The notes under the pieces: model-generated | Databases searched by the model: none | Told to the model about the DNA's origin: nothing | The model's input: the letters and a program-made list of their open reading frames with translations, nothing else | DNA from: Croceibacterium atlanticum | GTDB lineage: Bacteria; Pseudomonadota; Alphaproteobacteria; Sphingomonadales; Sphingomonadaceae | DNA: 64,000 nt | Assembly: GCF_001008165.2 (NCBI RefSeq) | Contig: NZ_CP011452.2 | Location: 1,674,001-1,738,000 of the forward strand | Direction of reading: 5' to 3' | Program-made: the position numbers and the translations under genes | Shown here: in pieces, positions 46,690-53,968 of the stretch | Layout: each line of letters begins with the position of its first letter | Numbering within the stretch: position 1 is the first letter of the stretch

Positions 46690-48461
46690 TCCTTCGCCTT
46701 CTCACGTTCGGCCGCGCGGGCCTTGTCGGCACGGTCCTTCTCCATCTGCGCCTTCAACTGGGGATGGCGCGAATAGAGATATTTCTGTTGTGCCACCGTC
46801 AGGATGTTGGAGGTGATCCAGTACAGCAGCAGGCCGGCGGCGAAAGGCGCCATCACGAACATCAGCACCCACGGCATGATCATGAAGATCTGCTGCTGGG
46901 CCGGGTCCATCGCGGCGGGGTTCAGCTTGAACTGGAGCCACATGGTGAAGCCGAGCAGCACCGCCAGCACACCGATTGCCAGGAAGCCGGGCGGGTTGAA
47001 ATCCAGCAGCCCGAACAGGTTGAGTATATGTGCCGGATCGGGCGCGGAAAGGTCGCGGATCCACAGGGCGAAGGGCTTGTGGCGCATTTCGATCGCCACC
47101 AGCAAGGTCTTGTACAGGGCGAAGAAGATCGGGATCTGCAGGAAGATCGGCAGACACCCGGCCAGCGGATTGACGCCTTCTTCCCGGTAGAGCTTGCCCA
47201 TTTCCTGCTGCAGCGTCGCCTTGTCGTCCTTGTGCCGTTCCTGCAGCGCCTTCATTTTCGGCTGCACCGCGCGCATCTGCGCCATGGACGCGAACTGCTT
47301 CTGGGCGATGGGGAACATCAAGGCCCGGATCACCACGGTCAGCAGGATGATCGCCACGCCGAAATTGCCTGTCAGCGCATAGAGTTCGCGCAGCAGCCAG
47401 AAGATCGGCTTCATGAACCAGCGGAACCAGCCCCAGTCGATCGCCAGGCCGAAATTCTCGACCCCGGCATCCTCGTAATGGTCGAGCACGGCGCTTTCCT
47501 TCGCACCGGCAAACAGCTGGGTCGAACGGCTGGCGGTTTCGCCGGATCCGACAGTGACTGCATCATAGAGCAGATCGGCCCGATAATGCTCGCCCCCGGC
47601 AGTACGGAATTCGGTCTGCGTTTCGGTGCCCGCCTGCGGGATCAGCGCGGACAGCCAGTAAATATCGGTAAAGCCTACCCAGCCGGTGGGGGTGGCGTTG
47701 CGAACCGATCCCGCTTCGGCCACATCGTCATAATCCCAGCTGAAATTCACCTCGCCGCCGAAATTGCCGATCGGGCCGGAATGCAGGTTCCACATATCGC
47801 TACTGGCCGTGCGGCTGGTGCGATTGATGAAGGCATAGGGCCGCAGCGCGACAGAACCTTCCGCATTGTTGATGACGGACTGATCCGCCGTCAGCATGTA
47901 GAATTCATCGATCGAGAAGCGGATGGTGAAGACCTGGCCTTCGCCATTGTCCCAGGTGAGCGTGACGGGGTTGCCGGGGGCCAGCGGGCCACCTTCGGCC
48001 TGCCACACCGTATTGGCGCCTGGCAGCTTCACGCCTTCGCCAATCCAGCCGAATTGCGCGAATTGCTGCGCGGGCGTGCCACTGGGGGAGAACAGGCGGA
48101 CAGGGCCGCTATCCTTGTCGACCGTCTGGCGGTGGGTCTTGAGAACGATATCGTCGATCCGCGCACCGACGGGGTTGATGGAGCCGGCAACTTCCGGCGC
48201 ATCGATCCGCACGCGCTCGGCGGTGGCCAGCGCGGTTTCGAGATCGCGTACTTCCTCCGCCTGTTCGGCGGGATCGGTCAGCCCGCCATCGCGGATATGC
48301 GTGGCCGCCGCGCGCTGCGCCGGCGTGTCGGTGCCGTTCTGCGCCAGTTCTTCCGTCGGAGCCTGATCCGACTGCGGATAGAACTGGCTCATCGCCACTT
48401 CGTAGCCGAGAAACAGCACGAGGCTCAGCACTACGGCGAGGACGAGATTGCGATTTTCCAA
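46686..48461 (-). CDS. yidC: Membrane protein insertase YidC
   Basis: 591 residues. N-terminal helix ([21 protein letters not shown]), a long periplasmic domain (about residues 60-340) and the five-helix insertase core starting [49 protein letters not shown] (in pieces), with [24 protein letters not shown] and the C-terminal [13 protein letters not shown]. The basic C-terminal tail ([17 protein letters not shown]) suits ribosome docking. It inserts proteins into the inner membrane, alone or with Sec. Confidence 0.97.
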   Translation of the reverse strand: MENRNLVLAVVLSLVLFLGYEVAMSQFYPQSDQAPTEELAQNGTDTPAQRAAATHIRDGGLTDPAEQAEEVRDLETALATAERVRIDAPEVAGSINPVGARIDDIVLKTHRQTVDKDSGPVRLFSPSGTPAQQFAQFGWIGEGVKLPGANTVWQAEGGPLAPGNPVTLTWDNGEGQVFTIRFSIDEFYMLTADQSVINNAEGSVALRPYAFINRTSRTASSDMWNLHSGPIGNFGGEVNFSWDYDDVAEAGSVRNATPTGWVGFTDIYWLSALIPQAGTETQTEFRTAGGEHYRADLLYDAVTVGSGETASRSTQLFAGAKESAVLDHYEDAGVENFGLAIDWGWFRWFMKPIFWLLRELYALTGNFGVAIILLTVVIRALMFPIAQKQFASMAQMRAVQPKMKALQERHKDDKATLQQEMGKLYREEGVNPLAGCLPIFLQIPIFFALYKTLLVAIEMRHKPFALWIRDLSAPDPAHILNLFGLLDFNPPGFLAIGVLAVLLGFTMWLQFKLNPAAMDPAQQQIFMIMPWVLMFVMAPFAAGLLLYWITSNILTVAQQKYLYSRHPQLKAQMEKDRADKARAAEREKAKE

Positions 48462-48499
48462 GATGCGGGTCCTAAGATACTGCTTGCCGTACCGATGCG

Positions 48500-48709
48500 T
48501 CAGGGCACCGGGTCATAGCCATGACCACCCCAAGGGTGGCAGCGCAATAGACGCTTGATCGCGATCCATCCACCCTTGATCGCGCCATGTTTTTCCAGCG
48601 CCTCTATCGCGTACTGGCTGCAGGTCGGCTGATAGCGGCAGGACGGCGGAAGAATGCGCGAAGGGCCGAGCTGCCATCCACGCGCGATGAGTATGAAAAT
48701 CCGTTTCAT
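48500..48709 (-). CDS. yidD: Membrane-protein insertion efficiency factor YidD
   Basis: 69 residues with the YidD cores [14 protein letters not shown] and [17 protein letters not shown]. It lies between rnpA and yidC, its usual place, and overlaps rnpA by four bases (ATGA). Assists YidC-dependent insertion. It carries an N-terminal amphipathic segment ([14 protein letters not shown]). Confidence 0.95.
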   Translation of the reverse strand: MKRIFILIARGWQLGPSRILPPSCRYQPTCSQYAIEALEKHGAIKGGWIAIKRLLRCHPWGGHGYDPVP

Positions 48710-49116
48710 TTGCGGCCGCTCCGGCGGCGGCGGGACGGATCGCCCTTGCCGTCTGCCGCGCGCGACAGGGCGAATGAGAGTTCGCCGCGCATTTTCGCGA
48801 AATCGCGTTCGATCCCGCCTTCGCGGCCGATCAGCACGTGATCGTGATCGGGCAGCCCTTCATCCGGGAGGGCCGCACGCAGCAATTCGCGGAACCGGCG
48901 CTTCATGCGGTTGCGAACAACCGCATTGCCGATCTTCTTGGTGACGGTAATTCCGTAACGCTTGCCCCGCCCCCCATTGGGACGGGCCAATAGCACGAAG
49001 CCGGGGCGTGCAACACGCAAACCCCGGTTGGCAGCAAGGAAATCCGCGCGGCGTTGAAGGACCGCGATGGATTCCGGTGCTTCGTTCGTGTCAGGCGCTG
49101 AGTTTCTTGCGTCCAC
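48706..49116 (-). CDS. rnpA: Ribonuclease P protein component
   Basis: 136 residues when started at the GTG used here. The core is clear: [41 protein letters not shown], the RNR-type [10 protein letters not shown] and [10 protein letters not shown]-terminal tail is basic and unstructured. The start is uncertain: there is no ATG in the usual place, only this GTG that overlaps the end of rpmH by 26 bases, or a more distant ATG at 49149 well inside rpmH. RnpA pairs with the RnpB RNA to mature tRNA 5' ends. Confidence 0.88.
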   Translation of the reverse strand: MDARNSAPDTNEAPESIAVLQRRADFLAANRGLRVARPGFVLLARPNGGRGKRYGITVTKKIGNAVVRNRMKRRFRELLRAALPDEGLPDHDHVLIGREGGIERDFAKMRGELSFALSRAADGKGDPSRRRRSGRK

Positions 49117-49225
49117 GGGCGCGGCGGGCGCGAAGCACCTTGCGGCCACCGGGGGTAGCCTTGCGGGCGAAGAAACCGTGGCGGCGCTTGCGCACGAGAT
49201 TGCTCGGCTGAAAAGTGCGCTTCAT
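49091..49225 (-). CDS. rpmH: 50S ribosomal protein L34
   Basis: 44 residues, nearly all Arg/Lys: [18 protein letters not shown] at the start and a second basic half ending GRKKLSA. This is the typical L34 sequence and length. It begins the rpmH-rnpA-yidD-yidC-engB unit. A minus-strand terminator lies just upstream, isolating it from the preceding gene. Confidence 0.97.
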   Translation of the reverse strand: MKRTFQPSNLVRKRRHGFFARKATPGGRKVLRARRARGRKKLSA

Positions 49226-49248
49226 CTTTCAATCCTCGAATTCAAACG

Positions 49249-49275
49249 AAAAGGGCCGCCCGTTGGGACGGCCTG
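49249..49275 (-). terminator. Intrinsic terminator of the gene at 49290-50075
   Basis: On the minus strand GGCCGTCC and GGGCGGCC pair (one G-U) around a short loop and are followed by CTTTTCG. It lies 15 bases after the stop at 49290 and before rpmH. Confidence 0.6.
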
Positions 49276-49289
49276 ATATGGATGCGCGG

Positions 49290-50075
49290 TTAGTTGAGGC
49301 CAGACGCGAAGTCAAGATAGGCGAGCTTCGGCGCGGCCGGTTTCTCGGCCTCCACCCACTGACGCATCTCGCTCCCCGTCAGCCATAGCGCATTTTCGAA
49401 GCTGGCGGAATTGGTCATGGTATAGAATGACGCGGCTTCTTCCGCGCTCATGCCCATTTCGCGGTAGTAGGAGAGGTATTTCCGGTTCTGCGGCGAATCG
49501 GCGGCGAAGTCATCGGGTTCCAGCCCTTCCACGTCGATCCAGGCATGGACGGCGAACTCTGCCCCGTCCGCCACCACGCGGCTTTCACCCGCCAGGAACA
49601 GTTCCACCGCGCCCGAACGGACGGAGCCACCCTCCGCCACGAATGTCCGCAGGCCGGCGGCGCGGATCATCCGGCCCAGGCGCAGATTGGCGATATCGTC
49701 ATAAGTGCCCGGGCAATCGTGAAATTCCAGCACTTCGATGGATGGGAAATCCCGCAGCATCGCCGCGAAGCTGGCGGGCGTGCCGCGATCCGTCACGTCG
49801 ACAAGTGCGGCAGTACGCTCGTCCAGCACACGGAACGGACCATATTCGGCAATGGCCGCATCGGCGGCGGCGGCAAGATCGGGAATGTAGTATCGGCTGG
49901 CCAGCGCCTGCCCGGCCGGCGCCACTACTGGCTGTGCCGGAACTTCCACTGCAACCGGCGGGGGAGCGGGAGCCTGCCCCTTTTCGACCATCGCATGCGC
50001 CGCGCCCGGCAAGGCGAAACAGGCGCAAGCAATTGCAACAAGGCGCAGACGGCGTTCCATCCCGAATGCCTGCAT
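49290..50075 (-). CDS. Secreted ClpP/crotonase-fold-like protein (COG3904-like)
   Basis: 261 residues. Sec signal (MERRLRLVAIACACFALPGAAHA). The middle contains IEVLEFHDCPGTYDDIANLRLGRMIRAAGLRTFVAEGGSVRSGAVELFLAGESR (in pieces) and AEFAVHAWIDVEG. This resembles the ClpP-fold pattern in periplasmic COG3904 proteins, where a nucleophilic Ser would lie in the GGSVRSGA-like loop and the SGAV helix follows; the usual GxSxxG is altered. Function unknown. The exact start could be this ATG or one 15 bases later. Single gene, divergent from comM. Confidence 0.5.
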   Translation of the reverse strand: MQAFGMERRLRLVAIACACFALPGAAHAMVEKGQAPAPPPVAVEVPAQPVVAPAGQALASRYYIPDLAAAADAAIAEYGPFRVLDERTAALVDVTDRGTPASFAAMLRDFPSIEVLEFHDCPGTYDDIANLRLGRMIRAAGLRTFVAEGGSVRSGAVELFLAGESRVVADGAEFAVHAWIDVEGLEPDDFAADSPQNRKYLSYYREMGMSAEEAASFYTMTNSASFENALWLTGSEMRQWVEAEKPAAPKLAYLDFASGLN

Positions 50076-50206
50076 CGAGGGATGCTGCTCAGGAGTGAAA
50101 TTTCACGGTTGCCCGCAAATTCACCATATTCGCATCCGAAGCGGCGCGAAGCGCTCGACATGGGGTTTTCGCGCGCTATCGTCGCCGCCGGATAAGGGGG
50201 CAATAA

Positions 50207-50965
50207 GTGGTCGCACTGGTTTCTACCGTGGCCTATCTCGGGCTGGAGGCGCGGCGCGTGGAAGTTCAGTGCCAGGTGGCGCCGGGCATGCCGCGTTTCG
50301 CGATAGTGGGGCTGCCGGACAAGGCAGTGGGCGAAAGCCGCGAACGGGTGCAATCGGCGCTCGCATCCATGGGCCTTTCCCTGCCGCCCAAGCGGATCAC
50401 CATCAATCTTTCCCCGGCCGACCTGCCGAAGGAAGGTTCGCATTACGATCTGCCCATCGCGCTGGCCTTGCTGGCCGCCATGGGTGTGACCGATGCCGAA
50501 CAGCTGGCCGACTGGGTGGCAGTGGGCGAACTGGCGCTGGATGGCAGGGTCGTCGGTTCCCCCGGAGTATTGCTGGCCGCGATTCATGCCAGCGAAACAG
50601 AAAAGGGCCTGATCTGCCCGGCCGGCCAGGGGGCGGAAGCGCGCTGGGCCAGCGGCGTGCCCGTCTGCGCCGCGCCGGACCTGGTCAGCCTGCTCAACCA
50701 TCTTAAGGGCACGCAGCGCCTGCCCGATCCCGAACCGGGCGCGGTCGAACCGGCAGCCCCCGGCCCCGATCTCAAACAGGTGAAAGGGCAGGAAACCGCC
50801 AGGCGCGCGCTGGAAATCGCCGCCGCCGGAGGGCACAATCTGTTCTTGACCGCGTCGCCGTCGATTGCATTACGCGCAACGGCAGCTTCGCGCCCTCATG
50901 CCGGACATTCGACCAATCGCGACAAGATCCCGAAAGCCGCCATTCGTTCGTGGGGCCGACGATGA
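50207..50965 (+). pseudogene. comM: Truncated comM (yifB), Mg-chelatase-like ATPase, broken before Walker A
   Basis: The first 214 codons match ComM/YifB (branch-migration helicase of natural transformation): MVALVSTVAYLGLEARRVEVQ, FAIVGLPDKAVGESRERV, PKRITINLSPADLPKEGSHYDLPIALALLAA (in pieces) and KGQETARRALEIAAAGGHNLFL. Full-length ComM is about 500 residues and continues with a GPPGxGKS loop. Here the homology stops after LFL (50848), and 38 unrelated residues follow to a stop at 50965. The ATPase core and C-terminal domain are absent from the window, so the product is non-functional as a helicase. The break is the left border of the accessory region. Confidence 0.9.
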
Positions 50966-51220
50966 CAACAATGTGTCCTCGTTTTGGTCATTCTTTGCGG
51001 CTTCGGGGTGGCCATTAGCGGACGTTGACTCATCCAGTCGCCCTTCCGTCCACGTAGGGCGCCGGATCGCCACTCGCAAATTGTCGTTATCGTAATCTCG
51101 AAACCATAGCGCCCGCCCGCCGTTGGGGAGGAAAGTCCCATCATCGGCTCCCTGCGCGGCCGGCACAGCCCGCCGCCGCCCCGGTCCCATGCCGATTTGC
51201 GCGAGGAGAGGATGCCGACC
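50966..51220. other. Junction debris between truncated comM and the PQQ dehydrogenase
   Basis: With 50849-50965 this makes about 370 bases with no gene I can support. It contains short runs of the sort seen between islands in this group. No transposase or tRNA is visible. A GGAGGAAAGTCC word at 51127-51138 resembles the start of RNase P RNA, but nothing else of that RNA follows. Confidence 0.4.
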
Positions 51221-53632
51221 ATGGATGGCAATCACACAACTAGGAGCGCCCGCGATTGGACCCGTTTCTTGGCTCTGGCTCTGGGTGGGCTTCTTGGCCT
51301 CATCGGGCTGGTACTTATCGTAGGCGGCGCGTGGCTCGCACTGCTTGGCGGGTCCCTCTACTACGTCATTGCCGGTCTCGCGCTGCTTGCCAGCGGCGTG
51401 CTCATTGCACGGCGGTCCATGGCCGGAGTGCTGTTCTATGTCGCATTGTTCATCGGCACGATCGCCTGGGCATTCTGGGAAGTAGGCGGCGATGCCTGGG
51501 CGCTGCTGCCGCGTCTGTTCGGTCCGGCAGTTCTGTTCCTGCTGGTGGTGCTGATCACCCCGCTGATGCGCGAGGCGCGCTATGGATGGAAGCATGCGGG
51601 TGGGGCGGCGCTGGCTTCGTTCCTGGTTTTCGTCATCGGCGGCTACATCATTGCCCAGCAGCACGATCCGTGGGAGCGGGGCACCCTGCCGCAAACGCTG
51701 ATGGCGGATGCGGACCTATCCTTCGCGGCGCCGGACGGCGACTGGATCGCCTATGGCGGGACTTACGGCGCACAGCGCTATTCGCTCCTTCGCCAGATCA
51801 CGCCCGATAATGTGGGGCGGCTCGAGCGGGTGTGGGTCGCGCACACGCGCGACCTGCCCGAGGACAAGAGCGACAACAGTTATGGCGCCGAAACCACACC
51901 GCTCAAGGTGGGCGACCGGCTGTATCTGTGTTCGGCGATGAACATCATGATCGCGCTGGACCCGGCCTCGGGGCGCGAACTCTGGCGCTACGACCCGCAG
52001 GTGCCGGATGAATATATCCCCTATACCGCCGCCTGCCGCGGCGTTGCCTATTACGAAGTGCCCGATGCCGCGCAGGACCAGGCCTGCGCAGCGCGGGTGA
52101 TCCAGGGTACGCTCGACGGGCGCATCGTCGCCGTCGATGCGAATTCCGGCCTTCCCTGCGCCGATTTCGGCCAGAACGGCTCGGTCGACATCACCACCGG
52201 CATGGGCGAGGTGGTCCCGGGCATGGTCTCGATTACCTCGCCGCCGGTTGTCGTGCGGGGAAATGTGGTGACCGGCCACCAGGTGCTCGACGGGCAGAAG
52301 CGCGATGCGCCTTCGGGCGTGATCCAGGCTTTCGATGCCGTCACCGGCGAACTTGCCTGGGCGTGGGACCTGGCGCGGCCCGACCTCACCGGCGCCCCGG
52401 AGCCGGGCGACAGCTACACGCGCGGCACGCCCAATATGTGGACCATTGCCTCGGCCGACGAGGAACTGGGCCATGTCTACCTGCCGATGGGCAATTCGGC
52501 AGTCGACTATCTCAGCGCCAGCCGTTCCGATGCCGAGAACGAATATGCAACGGCACTTGTGGCGCTCGATGCCGAGACCGGCCGCCCGGCCTGGCATTTC
52601 CAGACCGTCCACAAGGACGTGTGGGATTATGACCTCGGTTCGCAGCCGACATTGATCAATCTTCCGGGCGGAGTGCCCGCGCTGGTCCTGGCCAGCAAGC
52701 AGGGAGACATGTACGTGCTCGACCGGCGCACCGGTCAGCCCCTCACAGGCGTGGAGGAGCGCCTCGTTCCCCAGGGCGGAGTGGAGCCGGAAGAGCGCAC
52801 CCGCACCCAGCCATTCTCCACCTGGCACACGCTCGCCAAGCGTGACCTGACGGAACGCGACATGTGGGGGATGTCGCCGATCGACCAGATGGTCTGCCGG
52901 ATCCAGTTCCGCCGGGCCGCCTATGACGGCATCTACACCCCGCCCACCGCCGACCGGCGCTGGATCCAGTATCCCGGCTACAATGGCGGGTCGGATTGGG
53001 GCGGCATCGCGATCGATCCGCTGCGCGGCCTAATTGTCGCCAATTACAATGACATGCCCAATTACAACCGTCTCGTTCCCCGCGAAGAGGCTGACCGGCT
53101 CGGGTGGGTTCCGCGCGGCGATCCGCGCGGCGGCGACCTTGGCGAGGGCGGGCCGGAAGGTGCCGGCGACCCGCAAATGGGCGCGCCCTATGCGGTCGAC
53201 GTCAACGCCGGCTGGCGGATGCCTTTCACCAACTTGTTGTGCAAACAGCCGCCTTATGGCGGCATCCGCGCAATCGATCTGCGCAGCGGCCAGACGGTGT
53301 GGGACCGGCCATTCGGGTCCGCACGCAAGAACGGCCCTTTCAACATTCCCTCTATGCTCCCTCTGCGTATCGGCACGCCCAACAATGGCGGCGCGGTCGT
53401 CACAGCGGGCGGGCTGATCTTCATCGCGGCGACAACCGATGACCGGATCCGTGCCATCGATATCGAAACCGGCGAAACGCTGTGGGACGATGTGCTGCCC
53501 GCGGGTGGGCAGTCCACCCCCATCACTTACGAAGCCAACGGGCGGCAATATGTGGTGATCATGACAGGCGGGCATCACTTCATGGAAACGCCCATCGGCG
53601 ACGAGGTGATCGCCTATGCTCTGCCGCGCTGA
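51221..53632 (+). CDS. gcd: Membrane-bound PQQ-dependent dehydrogenase, glucose/quinate/shikimate family
   Basis: 803 residues. N-terminal five-helix membrane domain (about 1-140: FLALALGGLLGLIGLVLIVGGAWLALLGG onward) that reaches the quinone pool, then an eight-bladed PQQ propeller in the periplasm. Motifs: GGTYGAQRYSLLRQITPDNV, CRGVAYYE, HKDVWDYDLGSQPTLINL, the lysine segment ASKQGDMYVLDRRTG, WGGIAIDPLRGLIVANYNDMP and NGGAVVTAGGLIF. It oxidises an aldose (or quinate/shikimate) and passes electrons to ubiquinone. The start MDGNHTTR has GGAGAGG eight bases upstream; MPT nine bases earlier is possible. Gluconate or dehydroquinate would be the product; no PQQ genes are near. Confidence 0.92.
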   Translation: MDGNHTTRSARDWTRFLALALGGLLGLIGLVLIVGGAWLALLGGSLYYVIAGLALLASGVLIARRSMAGVLFYVALFIGTIAWAFWEVGGDAWALLPRLFGPAVLFLLVVLITPLMREARYGWKHAGGAALASFLVFVIGGYIIAQQHDPWERGTLPQTLMADADLSFAAPDGDWIAYGGTYGAQRYSLLRQITPDNVGRLERVWVAHTRDLPEDKSDNSYGAETTPLKVGDRLYLCSAMNIMIALDPASGRELWRYDPQVPDEYIPYTAACRGVAYYEVPDAAQDQACAARVIQGTLDGRIVAVDANSGLPCADFGQNGSVDITTGMGEVVPGMVSITSPPVVVRGNVVTGHQVLDGQKRDAPSGVIQAFDAVTGELAWAWDLARPDLTGAPEPGDSYTRGTPNMWTIASADEELGHVYLPMGNSAVDYLSASRSDAENEYATALVALDAETGRPAWHFQTVHKDVWDYDLGSQPTLINLPGGVPALVLASKQGDMYVLDRRTGQPLTGVEERLVPQGGVEPEERTRTQPFSTWHTLAKRDLTERDMWGMSPIDQMVCRIQFRRAAYDGIYTPPTADRRWIQYPGYNGGSDWGGIAIDPLRGLIVANYNDMPNYNRLVPREEADRLGWVPRGDPRGGDLGEGGPEGAGDPQMGAPYAVDVNAGWRMPFTNLLCKQPPYGGIRAIDLRSGQTVWDRPFGSARKNGPFNIPSMLPLRIGTPNNGGAVVTAGGLIFIAATTDDRIRAIDIETGETLWDDVLPAGGQSTPITYEANGRQYVVIMTGGHHFMETPIGDEVIAYALPR

Positions 53633-53647
53633 CCTCCGGCCCGACCG

Positions 53648-53968
53648 CTAACAGGTCTGCAGCAGCGCGACCGGCATCCCGGTCCACAGCATTGCGCCCA
53701 GCGCGGCGACGGCAAGCGCCAGCCCAAGCCTGCGCAGGAACGCCGTGTCGCTCGAACCCTGCGCCGGCTTGCGGAGGAAGGCGAAGACGAGCCCGCCGCC
53801 CGCCGCCAGCAAGATCAGCCACACTCCGGTCAGCACCCAGCGCGCGCCATTGAAGCCCACGGCGCAGGAATAGCCATGCGCGGCATAGAGTACGACGAAG
53901 GCCAGCGCCCATAGCGAGAAGCCGGCAATCAGTGCCAGCGGCCCGGAGAAAGGCGTTTGCCTCCTCAT
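53648..53968 (-). CDS. Small membrane protein of the oxidase locus
   Basis: 106 residues, three hydrophobic segments (PLALIAGFSLWALAFVVLYA, VLTGVWLILLAAGGGLVF, LGLALAVAALGAMLWTGMPVALLQ). Its ATG overlaps the stop of the oxidase subunit gene (ATGA), so it is the last cistron of that operon. I do not recognise a family; comparable small hydrophobic proteins close many cytochrome oxidase operons. It converges on gcd, 16 bases apart. Confidence 0.7.
   Translation of the reverse strand: MRRQTPFSGPLALIAGFSLWALAFVVLYAAHGYSCAVGFNGARWVLTGVWLILLAAGGGLVFAFLRKPAQGSSDTAFLRRLGLALAVAALGAMLWTGMPVALLQTC

Noticed and set aside
51127-51138. Start of an RNase P RNA (GGAGGAAAGTCC)
   Set aside because: The conserved partner regions and the helix P4 strand do not follow; a 12-base chance match.
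50870-51694. Minus-strand frame across the island junction and the start of gcd
   Set aside because: It runs through the well-supported gcd membrane domain and has no motif.
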